Below, in pieces: positions 28,390-37,291 of a stretch of 64,000 nucleotides of DNA. The notes under the pieces are model-generated. The model saw only the letters and a program-made list of their open reading frames with translations. It was not told where the DNA came from and made no database searches. Numbering within the stretch: the first letter of the stretch is position 1; every line of letters starts with the position of its first letter. Origin of the DNA: Sphingobium sp. KCTC 72723 (GTDB lineage: Bacteria > Pseudomonadota > Alphaproteobacteria > Sphingomonadales > Sphingomonadaceae); the NCBI RefSeq assembly GCF_014280435.1, contig NZ_CP060388.1, forward strand, positions 1,426,001-1,490,000, read 5' to 3'. Position numbers and translations under genes: made by a program.

Positions 28390-29730
28390 GTGACCGCTTC
28401 TGCCCAACTGCCCCGCCCGATGACCTTTTCCGCCGCATCGCCCCTGTCGGGCCATGTCACCGTGCCGGGGGACAAGAGCATTTCGCACCGATCGCTGATG
28501 CTGTCGGCGCTGGCGGTGGGGGAAAGCCGGGTCGAGGGGCTGCTGGAGGGCGAGGATGTGCTGGCGACCGCTGCGGCGATGCGCGCCATGGGGGCGGACA
28601 TCGTGCGCGATGACGAGGGCGTGTGGCACATATATGGCGTGGGCGTGGGCGGGCTGTTGCAGCCTGAGACGGCACTGGACATGGGCAATAGCGGCACGTC
28701 GACCCGGTTGCTGATGGGGCTGCTGGCCAGCCATGACCTGACGGCGACTTTTGTTGGCGACGCATCGCTCAGCAAGCGGCCGATGGCGCGGGTGACCGAA
28801 CCGCTGGCGCGGATGGGGGCAAGCTTCACGAGCAGTCCGGGCGACCGCCTGCCGCTGACGATGAAGGGCGCCTGCCCTGCCGTACCGCTGGACTATCGCC
28901 TGCCGGTCGCGTCGGCGCAGGTGAAGTCGGCGATATTGCTGGCGGGGCTGAACACGCCGGGCATTACCCGCGTGGTCGAGCCGGTGCCGACCCGCGACCA
29001 TAGCGAACGGATGCTGCGCGGGTTCGGCGCGGACCTGAATGTCGAGGTCGAGGCCGACGGGGCGCGGATCATCACGCTGGTGGGTGAGGCGGAATTGAAG
29101 CCGCAGAATATCGTCGTGCCGGGTGACCCCTCCTCCGCTGCGTTCCCGATGGTTGCCGCGTTGCTGGTGCCGGGATCGCAAGTGACGATCGCCAATGTCG
29201 GGCTGAATGCGACGCGCGCGGGGCTGATCGACCTGCTGCGCGAGATGGGCGGCGACATTGCTGTCATCAATGCGCGGGAAGTCGGTGGTGAGCCGGTGGG
29301 CGACCTGGTGGTGACGGCGTCGGCGCTGCACGGCGTGGAGCCGGACCCGGCGCGCGCACCGGCCATGATCGACGAATATCCCGTCGCCTTCATTGCCGCC
29401 GCCCTTGCGCAGGGGCGCAGCGTGTTTCGCGGGCTGGAGGAATTGCGGGTCAAGGAATCAGACCGGATCGCCACCATGGCGGCGGGGCTGCGCGCCATCG
29501 GCGTGATGGTCGAGGAGTTGGAGGATGGCATCATCATCGAGGGGAGCGGTGGCGCGCCGCTGGCCGGTGGCGGGCCAATCGCCACCAGGCTGGACCATCG
29601 CATCGCCATGAGCTTTGCCGTGGCGGGACTGGTATCGCGGGACGGGGTGACGATCGACGACATGGCACCGGTGGCGACCAGCTTTCCGACCTTCGTGCCG
29701 CTGCTCCAGACACTGGGAGCGATCGCATGA
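28390..29730 (+). CDS. aroA: 3-phosphoshikimate 1-carboxyvinyltransferase (EPSP synthase)
   Basis: 446 residues. It joins phosphoenolpyruvate to shikimate 3-phosphate in the shikimate pathway. Signatures: VPGDKSISHRSLML, the DMGNSGTSTRLLMGLLA block, and RVKESDRI. The residue after GNSGT/S context and LLAS resembles class II, glyphosate-tolerant enzymes of alphaproteobacteria. Start GTG at 28390; an ATG at 28420 is an alternative. Overlaps the next gene by four bases. Confidence 0.95.
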   Translation: MTASAQLPRPMTFSAASPLSGHVTVPGDKSISHRSLMLSALAVGESRVEGLLEGEDVLATAAAMRAMGADIVRDDEGVWHIYGVGVGGLLQPETALDMGNSGTSTRLLMGLLASHDLTATFVGDASLSKRPMARVTEPLARMGASFTSSPGDRLPLTMKGACPAVPLDYRLPVASAQVKSAILLAGLNTPGITRVVEPVPTRDHSERMLRGFGADLNVEVEADGARIITLVGEAELKPQNIVVPGDPSSAAFPMVAALLVPGSQVTIANVGLNATRAGLIDLLREMGGDIAVINAREVGGEPVGDLVVTASALHGVEPDPARAPAMIDEYPVAFIAAALAQGRSVFRGLEELRVKESDRIATMAAGLRAIGVMVEELEDGIIIEGSGGAPLAGGGPIATRLDHRIAMSFAVAGLVSRDGVTIDDMAPVATSFPTFVPLLQTLGAIA

Positions 29731-29975
29731 CTTTTGATCTGGCCAATATCGTCGGGTTGGCGGGCAGCGCGATGATGGTCGTGGCCTATGCCTACAGCAA
29801 TATAGCCAAGACGATGAATTTCGTCCTGTTCAACCTGCTCAATCTGGTGGGATCGCTGTTGCTGATCTGGTCGCTGACCGTGCATTTCAACCTGGCGTCG
29901 ATGGCGCTGGAAATCGTGTGGACGCTGATCGCGCTGCTGGGGCTGGCCAAGGCCATTCGGAGCAAATCGGCATGA
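29727..29975 (+). CDS. Small CBU_0592-type membrane protein
   Basis: 82 residues, three hydrophobic segments (IVGLAGSAMMVVAYAY, FVLFNLLNLVGSLLLIWSL, ALEIVWTLIALLGLA) with a conserved Asn-rich middle (NFVLFNLLN). This fits the CBU_0592 family of small inner-membrane proteins, function unknown. It is tied between aroA and cmk by four-base ATGA overlaps on both sides. Confidence 0.8.
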   Translation: MTFDLANIVGLAGSAMMVVAYAYSNIAKTMNFVLFNLLNLVGSLLLIWSLTVHFNLASMALEIVWTLIALLGLAKAIRSKSA

Positions 29976-30607
29976 TTATCGCCGTCGATGGTCCCGCTGC
30001 GTCGGGCAAAGGCACGATCGCCAAGGCGCTGGGGCGGCATTATGCCCTGCCCGTGCTGGACACTGGGTTGCTGTATCGCGCGGTCGGGCTGGCGGTGCTG
30101 AAAAGCGGTGGCGACCCGGATGTCGCGGCGGACGCGCTGGCAGCGTGCGGGTTCGACGACATGACGCTGGCCGACCCGGCGCTGCGCAGCGAAGCGGTGG
30201 GCAGTCTGGCGTCGCGCGTGTCGGTGCATCAGGGGGTGCGCGACGCGCTGGTCCAGCGGCAGCGCGATTTTGCGACGCAGCCGGGCGGCGCGATATTGGA
30301 CGGGCGGGACATCGGCACCGTCATTGCGCCCGATGCCGACGCCAAGATATTCGTGACGGCCAGCGTCCATGTGCGCGCCGAGCGGCGGTACAAGGATGCG
30401 ATAAGCCATGGCGGCCATGCCGATATGGACAGCCTGATCGCGGACATTCAGGCACGCGACACACGCGACATGAGCCGGGACCATGCACCGCTCAAGCAGG
30501 CCGACGGTGCGGACTTGCTAGATACCAGCGATTTGACTATAGACGCGGCCGTCCGGCAGGCTGTTGCGCTTGTGGACGCACAGCTTGAAGGTCGCGCCAG
30601 CCGCTGA
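29972..30607 (+). CDS. cmk: Cytidylate kinase
   Basis: 211 residues from the ATG at 29972. It phosphorylates CMP and dCMP. Walker A is DGPAASGKGTIAK; LDTGLLYRAVGL and the lid DGRDIGTVIAPDA follow. The start overlaps the upstream membrane-protein stop; downstream lies rpsA, the usual alphaproteobacterial order. Confidence 0.96.
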   Translation: MIIAVDGPAASGKGTIAKALGRHYALPVLDTGLLYRAVGLAVLKSGGDPDVAADALAACGFDDMTLADPALRSEAVGSLASRVSVHQGVRDALVQRQRDFATQPGGAILDGRDIGTVIAPDADAKIFVTASVHVRAERRYKDAISHGGHADMDSLIADIQARDTRDMSRDHAPLKQADGADLLDTSDLTIDAAVRQAVALVDAQLEGRASR

Positions 30608-30688
30608 CCCGTCAAGGCGCGCGGTTATGCCACGCGCCCTTTTCGCTTTTCAACGCCGCGCGTTCCCAAGCCTTCTAACCTGCGGGAT

Positions 30689-30715
30689 ATGTTCAGGATA
30701 TTCGGTCCTGAACAT
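30689..30715 (+). promoter_or_regulatory. Hairpin in the cmk-rpsA gap
   Basis: ATGTTCAGGA-TATTCGG-TCCTGAACAT is a perfect 10-bp stem, 62 bases before the rpsA start. No T-run follows, so it is more likely a leader structure in the rpsA mRNA than an intrinsic terminator. Autogenous control of rpsA by S1 is known in other bacteria; whether this hairpin serves it is unknown. Confidence 0.45.
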
Positions 30716-30777
30716 GGTTTGGCCAAAGACCATCGGATCCAACCGGTTGGCCAGCAATGACGAGTGAAGGACTAACC

Positions 30778-32490
30778 ATGGCCTCTACGGCATTCCCCAC
30801 GCGCGACGATTTCGCCGCGCTTCTCAATGATTCCCTCGGTGGCGAGGACGGCGGCTTTGAAGGTCGCGTCGTCAAGGGCACCGTTACCGCCATCGAAAAC
30901 GACCTGGCCGTCATCGACGTAGGTCTGAAGTCCGAAGGCCGCGTGCCGCTGCGCGAATTCGCGATGCCGGGCCAGAAGGCCGACATCAAGGTCGGCGACG
31001 AAGTCGAAGTCTATGTCGACCGCGTCGAAAACGCCCATGGCGAAGCCATGCTGTCGCGTGACCGCGCCCGCCGCGAAGCCGCCTGGGACAAGCTGGAAGC
31101 CGAGTTCACCGAGAGCGCGCGCGTCGAAGGCGTCATCTTCGGTCGCGTCAAGGGCGGCTTCACCGTCGACCTGGACGGTGCCGTTGCGTTCCTGCCCGGC
31201 AGCCAGGTCGACATTCGCCCCGTGCGCGATGTCACCCCGCTGATGGATATTCCGCAGCCTTTCCAGATCCTCAAGATGGATCGTCGTCGCGGCAACATCG
31301 TCGTGTCGCGTCGCGCCATCCTCGAAGAAACCCGCGCCGAACAGCGCAGCGGCCTCATCCAGACGCTGGCCGAAGGTCAGATCATCGAGGGCGTCGTCAA
31401 GAACATCACCGATTATGGTGCGTTCGTTGACCTGGGCGGCATCGATGGCCTGCTGCACGTCACTGACCTGAGCTACAAGCGCATCAACCACCCCAATGAG
31501 ATGATCAACATCGGCGATACCGTCCGTGTCCAGATCATCCGCATCAACCGCGACACCCAGCGCATCTCGCTCGGCATGAAGCAGTTGGAAAGCGATCCGT
31601 GGGAAGGCGCGAGCGCCAAGTATCCGATCGGTGCCAAGCTGTCGGGCCGCGTCACGAACATCACCGAATATGGTGCGTTCGTCGAGCTGGAGCCGGGCAT
31701 CGAAGGTCTGGTCCACGTCAGCGAAATGTCCTGGACCAAGAAGAACGTCCACCCCGGCAAGATCGTTTCGACCAGCCAGGAAGTCGAAGTTCTGGTTCTG
31801 GAAGTCGATCCCGAAAAGCGCCGCATCTCGCTGGGCCTCAAGCAGGCACAGTCGAACCCGTGGGACAGCTTTGCCGAGCGTCACCCGATCGGTTCGACCG
31901 TCGAGGGCGAAGTCAAGAATGCGACCGAGTTCGGCCTGTTCATCGGCCTGGACGGCGACGTCGACGGCATGGTCCACATGTCCGACATCGCATGGGGCAT
32001 TTCGGGCGAAGACGCGCTGGCGCTGCACCGCAAGGGCGAGGCCGTTTCGGCTGTCGTTCTCGACATCGACGTCGAGAAGGAGCGCATCAGCCTTGGCATG
32101 AAGCAGCTTGAGCGTGGCGGTCCGGCTGCGGGCGGCACCACTGCTGCTGCTGCTGGCCTGAACAAGAACGCGATCGTCACCGTGACCGTGCTTGAAGTTC
32201 GCGACGGCGGCCTGGAAGTCCAGGCTGGCGAAGATGGCGCCACTGGCTTCATCAAGCGCAGCGACCTGGGCCGTGACCGTGACGAACAGCGTTCGGAACG
32301 CTTCCAGACCGGCCAGAAGTTCGACGCCATGATCACCGGCTTCGACCGTGCCAAGAAGCCGACCTTCTCGATCAAGGCGATGCAGATCGCCGAAGAGAAG
32401 CAGGCTGTGGCGCAATATGGTTCGTCCGACAGCGGCGCGTCGCTGGGTGACATTCTGGGCGAAGCGCTCAAGGCCAAGACCGAAGGCTAA
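30778..32490 (+). CDS. rpsA: 30S ribosomal protein S1
   Basis: 570 residues from the ATG at 30778 (GAAGGA six bases upstream; an in-frame ATG at 30757 lacks one). Six S1 OB-fold repeats are visible, for example GVVKNITDYGAFVDLGGIDG and the parallel GRVTNITEYGAFVELEPGIE. S1 binds mRNA and delivers it to the 30S subunit. Codon choice is strongly biased to C/G-ending favoured codons, as expected for a very highly expressed gene. Confidence 0.97.
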   Translation: MASTAFPTRDDFAALLNDSLGGEDGGFEGRVVKGTVTAIENDLAVIDVGLKSEGRVPLREFAMPGQKADIKVGDEVEVYVDRVENAHGEAMLSRDRARREAAWDKLEAEFTESARVEGVIFGRVKGGFTVDLDGAVAFLPGSQVDIRPVRDVTPLMDIPQPFQILKMDRRRGNIVVSRRAILEETRAEQRSGLIQTLAEGQIIEGVVKNITDYGAFVDLGGIDGLLHVTDLSYKRINHPNEMINIGDTVRVQIIRINRDTQRISLGMKQLESDPWEGASAKYPIGAKLSGRVTNITEYGAFVELEPGIEGLVHVSEMSWTKKNVHPGKIVSTSQEVEVLVLEVDPEKRRISLGLKQAQSNPWDSFAERHPIGSTVEGEVKNATEFGLFIGLDGDVDGMVHMSDIAWGISGEDALALHRKGEAVSAVVLDIDVEKERISLGMKQLERGGPAAGGTTAAAAGLNKNAIVTVTVLEVRDGGLEVQAGEDGATGFIKRSDLGRDRDEQRSERFQTGQKFDAMITGFDRAKKPTFSIKAMQIAEEKQAVAQYGSSDSGASLGDILGEALKAKTEG

Positions 32491-32523
32491 AAGCTTTCGT
32501 CTTTCGACTTGTCGTTTAGAAAA

Positions 32524-32556
32524 ACCCGCCGGACCTTATGGTTCGGCGGGTTTTTT
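32524..32556 (+). terminator. Rho-independent terminator of rpsA
   Basis: ACCCGCCGGACC-TTAT-GGTTCGGCGGGT forms a 12-bp stem with one G-U pair, followed directly by TTTTTC. It lies 34 bases after the rpsA stop. Confidence 0.95.
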
Positions 32557-32661
32557 CTTGTCAGTGTCTGGAAACGAAACGATCTTTTTGTTGCCTGATT
32601 GTCAACGCCTCGCAGAACCTCTATGCAATGAAGGGGCACAGCATAGGGGGCTGGAGAACCA

Positions 32662-32952
32662 ATGATCCGTTCGGAACTGATCCAGAAACTGGCTGACGAG
32701 AATCCGGGGCTTAACCTTGCGGAGGTAGAAAAGATCGTCGATCTTTTCTTCCGCGAGATTGTGGACCGGCTGGCGTCGGGGGGCCGGGTCGAATTGCGCG
32801 GCTTTGGCGCATTCACCACGCGGGCGCGCGACGCCCGGACCGGGCGCAACCCGCGCACGGGGGAGCAGGTGCCGGTATCGGCCAAGCGCGTCCCCTATTT
32901 CAAGCCGGGCAAGGAAATGCGCGAGCGGTTGAACGTCAAGGGCGACGACTGA
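32662..32952 (+). CDS. ihfB: Integration host factor subunit beta
   Basis: 96 residues. With IhfA it bends DNA at specific sites, including phage attachment sites. The HU/IHF fold is clear: [32 protein letters not shown], and the beta-arm [11 protein letters not shown]. It follows rpsA, as is usual, and lies just before the tRNA-Leu used by the prophage. Confidence 0.96.
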   Translation: MIRSELIQKLADENPGLNLAEVEKIVDLFFREIVDRLASGGRVELRGFGAFTTRARDARTGRNPRTGEQVPVSAKRVPYFKPGKEMRERLNVKGDD

Positions 32953-33018
32953 TCCTGCCACAGCGGGCTTGACCTGACCCGCGCCAGCGGTCAGGGGAGC
33001 GTGACCGGAACGGTTCGC

Positions 33019-33104
33019 GCGGACGTGGCGAAATCGGTAGACGCAGCGGACTTAAAATCCGCCTTCCCCTGGAAATGCGGGTTCAAGTCCCGCCGTCCGC
33101 ACCA
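33019..33104 (+). tRNA. tRNA-Leu(TAA); prophage attachment site
   Basis: An 86-base class II tRNA with acceptor stem GCGGACG/CGTCCGC, anticodon loop CTTAAAA (anticodon TAA), a short variable arm, T-arm GGTTCAAGTCC and encoded CCA. The prophage integrase gene begins 110 bases downstream, so the 3' half of this tRNA is the probable bacterial att core (attL). The other copy is not in the window. Confidence 0.96.
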
Positions 33105-33214
33105 TTCTGTAAACGTTGGATTTTCCGGCGCGCTTCGGCGTTGCCGGGTTTCGTCGTTCCGACTTTTTCCGACATGTCATTCCGACAAATCGCGATCCGA
33201 TCTGGCGGCGTCGG

Positions 33215-34438
33215 TCATGGTCGATCCTTCTCTTTCCTCGCCCGCTCGACAATGTGCCGCTGCCGGGCAGTGCCCGCGCTGCGCGCCTTTTCCTGATTCG
33301 CCTTGTTGTAGGTCGCCGTTTGCTGAAGCGTCCGGTGGCCCGATATCGGCCGAATGTCATATATCCCGGCATCGCCCATCTCGGTTGCCCCTCCGTGGCG
33401 GAAGCCTGTCATGGTGAAATCCTTGGGCAGTCCAGCCGCCTCGCGAATCGACCGCAGCCGACGGCCGACCTCGCGCTCGGTGAACCGCTTGCCGGTGCGC
33501 TCGTTGATGACGATGTGCCCCTGCCCGCGCTTCATGCGGGCCAACTCCGCCTCCAGTTCAGGATAGAGCAGCGCACCGCGCGCGCGGACGTCGTCATCCT
33601 CGCTGTCAGGATCCGGCGCACCGCGCAGGGGGATGATCTGGGTGTCGCCCGTCTTGCCTTGGCGCATGGCGAACTGGACGCCCGGCTGGTAATCCTCCCA
33701 GAAGAAGCCCCGTTCCTCGTCGCCCGGCTCAAGGATGTAGCCGAACACGTCCGACACGCGGCGCAACAGCTCGAAGGAGATCGCTGCGGCGGTCGCCAAA
33801 GACTGATGCCCCATCTCCCGCGCCTTTGCCCGGAACAGGTCATATTCAGCGCGAGTGTTGGCCCGGTTTCCCTTCTTCGCGGTCATCTTGATGCCCATGC
33901 GCGCGAACGGGTTGGGATCTTTCACCTTCTTCGCGCGAATCGCCTCATTCCACACGCGCCGGCACACCTGCATGCAGTATGCGCCCTGCCGGTCACCCTT
34001 CTGTTTGATGAGCAGCCGATAGAGCGCGTCCGCGTGACTGGCGTTGACCTCGACGGCGCGGCGCTGGCCAAAGGTCGTTGTCTTGAGTTGGACCGCCTCC
34101 ACGATCGCCATCATCTCGCGATAGTCCTGGCGGGTGCGGTGACTGGCCTCCTTGTAGCGGACGTGGCCACGATACCAGGCGAACAGCGCCTTGACGCTAC
34201 CCTCGGCAGCCTTGCCCTCCACACCCAGCCGCCAGTCGTCCAGCGCGGCATTGAGAAGTTCGGCCTTGCCGATAGCGTGCGACAGGTCGCTGCCCAGCGC
34301 TTCAGAATCGACCATGCAGACGCGACCGAACTTCTCGGCTGGCGGCTTCGCCCAGCTGGGGCGTTCCCAGAAATATGCAGTCTCGCCCTTCGACGTCCGC
34401 TTGGCGCGCAGGTAGCGCGGCAGTCTGATCTTAGCCAC
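33215..34438 (-). CDS. int: Prophage tyrosine recombinase (integrase)
   Basis: 407 residues from a GTG at 34438, with GAGGGA just upstream and an eight-base overlap (GTGGCTAA) with the preceding gene. Catalytic residues are visible: first Arg in ELLRRVSDV, HxxR in FRHGGATEMG, H in ISGHRTL and the nucleophile in TATYNKANQ. It would integrate the prophage into the adjacent tRNA-Leu. Downstream of it lies only the att site, the standard lambdoid arrangement. Confidence 0.93.
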   Translation of the reverse strand: MAKIRLPRYLRAKRTSKGETAYFWERPSWAKPPAEKFGRVCMVDSEALGSDLSHAIGKAELLNAALDDWRLGVEGKAAEGSVKALFAWYRGHVRYKEASHRTRQDYREMMAIVEAVQLKTTTFGQRRAVEVNASHADALYRLLIKQKGDRQGAYCMQVCRRVWNEAIRAKKVKDPNPFARMGIKMTAKKGNRANTRAEYDLFRAKAREMGHQSLATAAAISFELLRRVSDVFGYILEPGDEERGFFWEDYQPGVQFAMRQGKTGDTQIIPLRGAPDPDSEDDDVRARGALLYPELEAELARMKRGQGHIVINERTGKRFTEREVGRRLRSIREAAGLPKDFTMTGFRHGGATEMGDAGIYDIRPISGHRTLQQTATYNKANQEKARSAGTARQRHIVERARKEKDRP

Positions 34439-34685
34439 CCAGTCCCTCGAATTCGCTATCAATGTCGGTGGAGGTGCCGCCGAACAGATTGGCCGTCACC
34501 TTGTCCAGATGCTCGCGCAGATAGACCAGTTCACCATTGCGCCCGATTCGCCGGCCGGTCAGCGAGCCGGATGTCTCGAGGTGCGTGAACAGCTTGGGCG
34601 CCAGCCCGGTATATTGCAGGGCGGCGTCTCGGTTGAACGTGAGCGGCGGCGTGTTGAACGTCACCTGGCGCGCAGCGGCTCCCAT
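34431..34685 (-). CDS. Small HTH (excisionase-like) protein
   Basis: 84 residues. The core TFNRDAALQYTGLAPKLFTHLETSGSL reads as a MerR/Xis-type winged helix, with ELVYLREHLDKVTANLF after it. Its place directly before int and the overlap with int's start fit a recombination directionality factor. The call is from position and a weak HTH pattern. Confidence 0.6.
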   Translation of the reverse strand: MGAAARQVTFNTPPLTFNRDAALQYTGLAPKLFTHLETSGSLTGRRIGRNGELVYLREHLDKVTANLFGGTSTDIDSEFEGLGG

Positions 34686-34927
34686 TATTTACCCTCCTCG
34701 ATCGCCGATCGCACGGCGAGGCCGGTCGCGTTGTTCCAATACATTCCCGGCAGCGGTCCGCCCGGCCCTTGGCGATGCCCCAGCTTGCGGCGCTCCAGCG
34801 CCTTGGCGACCGCGTAATCGGCACCGCTGCGCAGTTCGATACCCACGCCCCGCGCGCCCGTGACATCGTCCGGTTCGCTGTCCATGAGCATACGGCGCTG
34901 CGGCGCCGTGAGGTTGGGCCAGGTCAC
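34685..34927 (-). CDS. Small prophage protein
   Basis: 80 residues from a GTG at 34927 (AAGGAG seven bases upstream). Soluble and basic in its C-terminal half; it contains GARGVGIELRSGADYAVAKALERRKLG. No family recognised. Overlaps the upstream gene by four bases and ends one base into the Xis-like gene start, so it is part of the leftward operon. Confidence 0.6.
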   Translation of the reverse strand: MTWPNLTAPQRRMLMDSEPDDVTGARGVGIELRSGADYAVAKALERRKLGHRQGPGGPLPGMYWNNATGLAVRSAIEEGK

Positions 34928-35316
34928 GCCGTACTCCTTTCGATCAAGAGGGAATGACGGATGCGCAGCCCCAGCCGCGTCAGTCGGCAATAGCCGCGAT
35001 TGCGGTTCTGGAATGAATACCCCTCCCCGCCCACCATGATCCCGCGCCGGGCGAGCGCCGCGCAGGTGTCAAGGCCCACGCCGCGCGTTTCCACGACATA
35101 GGTAAAGTCCTGCCCGTCATCGTCGGCTGGCCGGTGGGGCTGGAGGCGGCAGAGCAGGCGCTTCTGCGGGTCCGACAGTCCGGCGACGACGACGGCAATG
35201 GCCGCCTGCCCTTCGGCGAGCATGGCGCGCAGCTGCTCGACATGACGCTCTGCGGCCCCGGCGCGGCGATCGGCCTCGTCACGTTCGGCGCGCAGGGTTT
35301 CGAGGGTGTCGGTCAT
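34924..35316 (-). CDS. Prophage coiled-coil protein with winged-helix-like C-terminus
   Basis: 130 residues. The first 50 form a heptad-type coiled coil (TLETLRAERDEADRRAGAAERHVEQL). The remainder, LSDPQKRLLCRLQ to YCRLTRLGLRIRHSLL, looks like a small winged-helix domain. Unnamed family. Overlaps the methyltransferase stop and the next gene start by four bases each. Confidence 0.55.
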   Translation of the reverse strand: MTDTLETLRAERDEADRRAGAAERHVEQLRAMLAEGQAAIAVVVAGLSDPQKRLLCRLQPHRPADDDGQDFTYVVETRGVGLDTCAALARRGIMVGGEGYSFQNRNRGYCRLTRLGLRIRHSLLIERSTA

Positions 35317-36878
35317 GCCGCCTGCCTTTCCACGCGCTGGAGGTAGTGGCGGATGACGTTGACGGGCATGGAATTGCCCAGCGCCTTGTAGCGCGGGCCG
35401 TCTGCCATGCAGTCGGTCACAAGCCGATCACCATCTTGCCAGACCGACCGCCCCTCGATCGCCGCCAGTTCAGCCTCATCGGCGTCGACGGTGCGCGTCC
35501 GGTAGGGAACGGCAGTGAAGTGGTCGGGAAAGCCCTGAAGCCGCTCGCACTCGACCGGCATGAGGCGGCGAACGCCGGTGCTGGCGACATAGCTACGGCT
35601 GGACCCGCCGGACGCGGCCCGGATGTTGGCGGTGTCGTGCGGCCCCTCAAGCTGCGCGCCACCTTCGCGGCCTCGCATATCAAACGCAACGGCGTGCGGC
35701 TGGCCCGATGTCAGGCTGAATGATGCATCCTCGCTGATGCCCATGCCAGCGTCGCGCAGGCGCATACGGCCCTCCGCATCTGGTGACATGCTTTTGGCCT
35801 CACCGGTACGGCCGACGGCGTCGGCATGAACCGCATAGGCGATCGCCTGCGCCTGCGGACTGGATGATCCGAGCGACCCGAAAACTTCCTCGCTCGAACA
35901 ACAATCTTCCCGGCTGTTAAATGCCAATGGAACCGCAACCAGATTCTGGCATTCGTCGCCGCACGGCCCGCCGGACCCCTTGGCCCATTTGGACGACACG
36001 GTTGCGCTTACCAGCATCGTGGCCGCAGTCTCCGCCCCCATTCCCGGCTGGCGCGCGCCGCCCGTCTGGTTGCCGCCTGCGGGCAATGTGGCGGCTATCT
36101 CAGCGACGTGGCGGATCAACCCTCCATCGCAGTCGAAGTCGGTGCCGAGGCCCCCGCCTCCAGTGCTGCGGCTAGGGATGGTGGGAGCCGCTTGCCCCGG
36201 TTCGCGGCGCGGCGGATGATTCCCGTGCAGGCCAGTGCGCTCAAAAAGTACCGCAGCGGGATCAATCCCGTCCACAAAACTTGCGACAAGGATGACACGC
36301 GCGCGGCGCTGGGCCAGGCCGAAATATTGAGCGTCCGAAACGCGCCACGCGGCTTTTCCGAAGGGTCCATCAACCATGCCCGCACCAGGCCACCGTCCGC
36401 GTTTGAGTGGTGAAACGATGGGGGTATCGCTCCCGACAATTCCTGCCAGGAAACATCCGAAGGGGTTGTCGGCGTGGGAGAGGATGCCGGGGACGTTTTC
36501 CCAGAGGAATCCCCGGAGGCTTCCAGCGCGTCGAAGAGCGTGAACAAGGCGAAGGAACTCCATGGTGAGATTGCCGCGCGCATCGGCCATGCCGCCGCGC
36601 AGGCCTGCGACGGAAAAGGACTGGCACGGCGTCCCGGCGACCAGCCATTGCGGCAGGGTGACGCCCAGCCTGCGGAGGAACCGCACGCGGATCGCGGTGA
36701 AGTCGCCCCAGAGCGCGGGACCGCCGCCCTGGCGAGTGCGGCGCGCATCCTCCGCGCCATGGCGATAGGACATGATGGAGCGCGGTGCCGCCTCGATCTC
36801 CGAGGCGAGCGACCATCGCCAGTGCGGCATGGCGACTTCCGGCGCGCCGATGCCAGAGCAGACGGTGGCGGCGATCAT
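35313..36878 (-). CDS. DNA (cytosine-5) methyltransferase
   Basis: 521 residues. Motif I CSGIGAPEVAM, catalytic motif IV GTPCQSF (C85), motif VI WENVPGI, motif VIII QRRARV and motif X YKALGNSMPVNV are in the right order. The region between VIII and X is long (about 250 residues) and holds the target-recognition part. No restriction endonuclease is nearby, so this is an orphan phage methyltransferase, likely protecting phage DNA or altering host methylation. Confidence 0.92.
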   Translation of the reverse strand: MIAATVCSGIGAPEVAMPHWRWSLASEIEAAPRSIMSYRHGAEDARRTRQGGGPALWGDFTAIRVRFLRRLGVTLPQWLVAGTPCQSFSVAGLRGGMADARGNLTMEFLRLVHALRRAGSLRGFLWENVPGILSHADNPFGCFLAGIVGSDTPIVSPLKRGRWPGAGMVDGPFGKAAWRVSDAQYFGLAQRRARVILVASFVDGIDPAAVLFERTGLHGNHPPRREPGQAAPTIPSRSTGGGGLGTDFDCDGGLIRHVAEIAATLPAGGNQTGGARQPGMGAETAATMLVSATVSSKWAKGSGGPCGDECQNLVAVPLAFNSREDCCSSEEVFGSLGSSSPQAQAIAYAVHADAVGRTGEAKSMSPDAEGRMRLRDAGMGISEDASFSLTSGQPHAVAFDMRGREGGAQLEGPHDTANIRAASGGSSRSYVASTGVRRLMPVECERLQGFPDHFTAVPYRTRTVDADEAELAAIEGRSVWQDGDRLVTDCMADGPRYKALGNSMPVNVIRHYLQRVERQAA

Positions 36879-37291
36879 CAGTCCGGCCTCCCGATCATCT
36901 CATTGTGGACAGCGACGATCGCGCACAGAGCGCCCATCGCCGCATGGTTGTCGCCGAAGCTGACAAGGATGGTGCGCGCCCGCGTGTCGTCATCGATCGC
37001 GGCGATGTGCAGGCCGTCGGCTGGCCATATCTCGTCGGTGCCCAAGTCGCCCGATACGCGGTCGCTTTCGAGCCACTTCTTGCCCCAGTTCGCGCGCAGC
37101 AGTTCGCAGGCGGCATCGAAAGGATCTGGCGGGTTCTGCGGCACGCCGTGTTCGTGGCAGAATTTGCATGACGCGGGGTTGCGGCGGCAGTGGGAGATCC
37201 GCCCCTCCGTGCCCGACCGCGTGATGTGGCAAGGCCCCCACCGGCTCATGCCGATAGTGAATTCATCCGTTTCGGCACCGAACTTGCTCAT
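36878..37291 (-). CDS. Prophage protein with Cys/His-rich N-terminus
   Basis: 137 residues from the ATG at 37291. Residues 15-50 hold several Cys and His (GPCHIT, ISHCRRNPASCKFCHEHG), consistent with a zinc site. The rest is soluble. Unnamed family. Its stop shares one base with the start of the methyltransferase gene. Confidence 0.55.
   Translation of the reverse strand: MSKFGAETDEFTIGMSRWGPCHITRSGTEGRISHCRRNPASCKFCHEHGVPQNPPDPFDAACELLRANWGKKWLESDRVSGDLGTDEIWPADGLHIAAIDDDTRARTILVSFGDNHAAMGALCAIVAVHNEMIGRPD

Noticed and set aside
30772..32415. 547-residue frame antisense to rpsA
   Set aside because: Explained by strong codon bias of rpsA leaving the opposite frame open.
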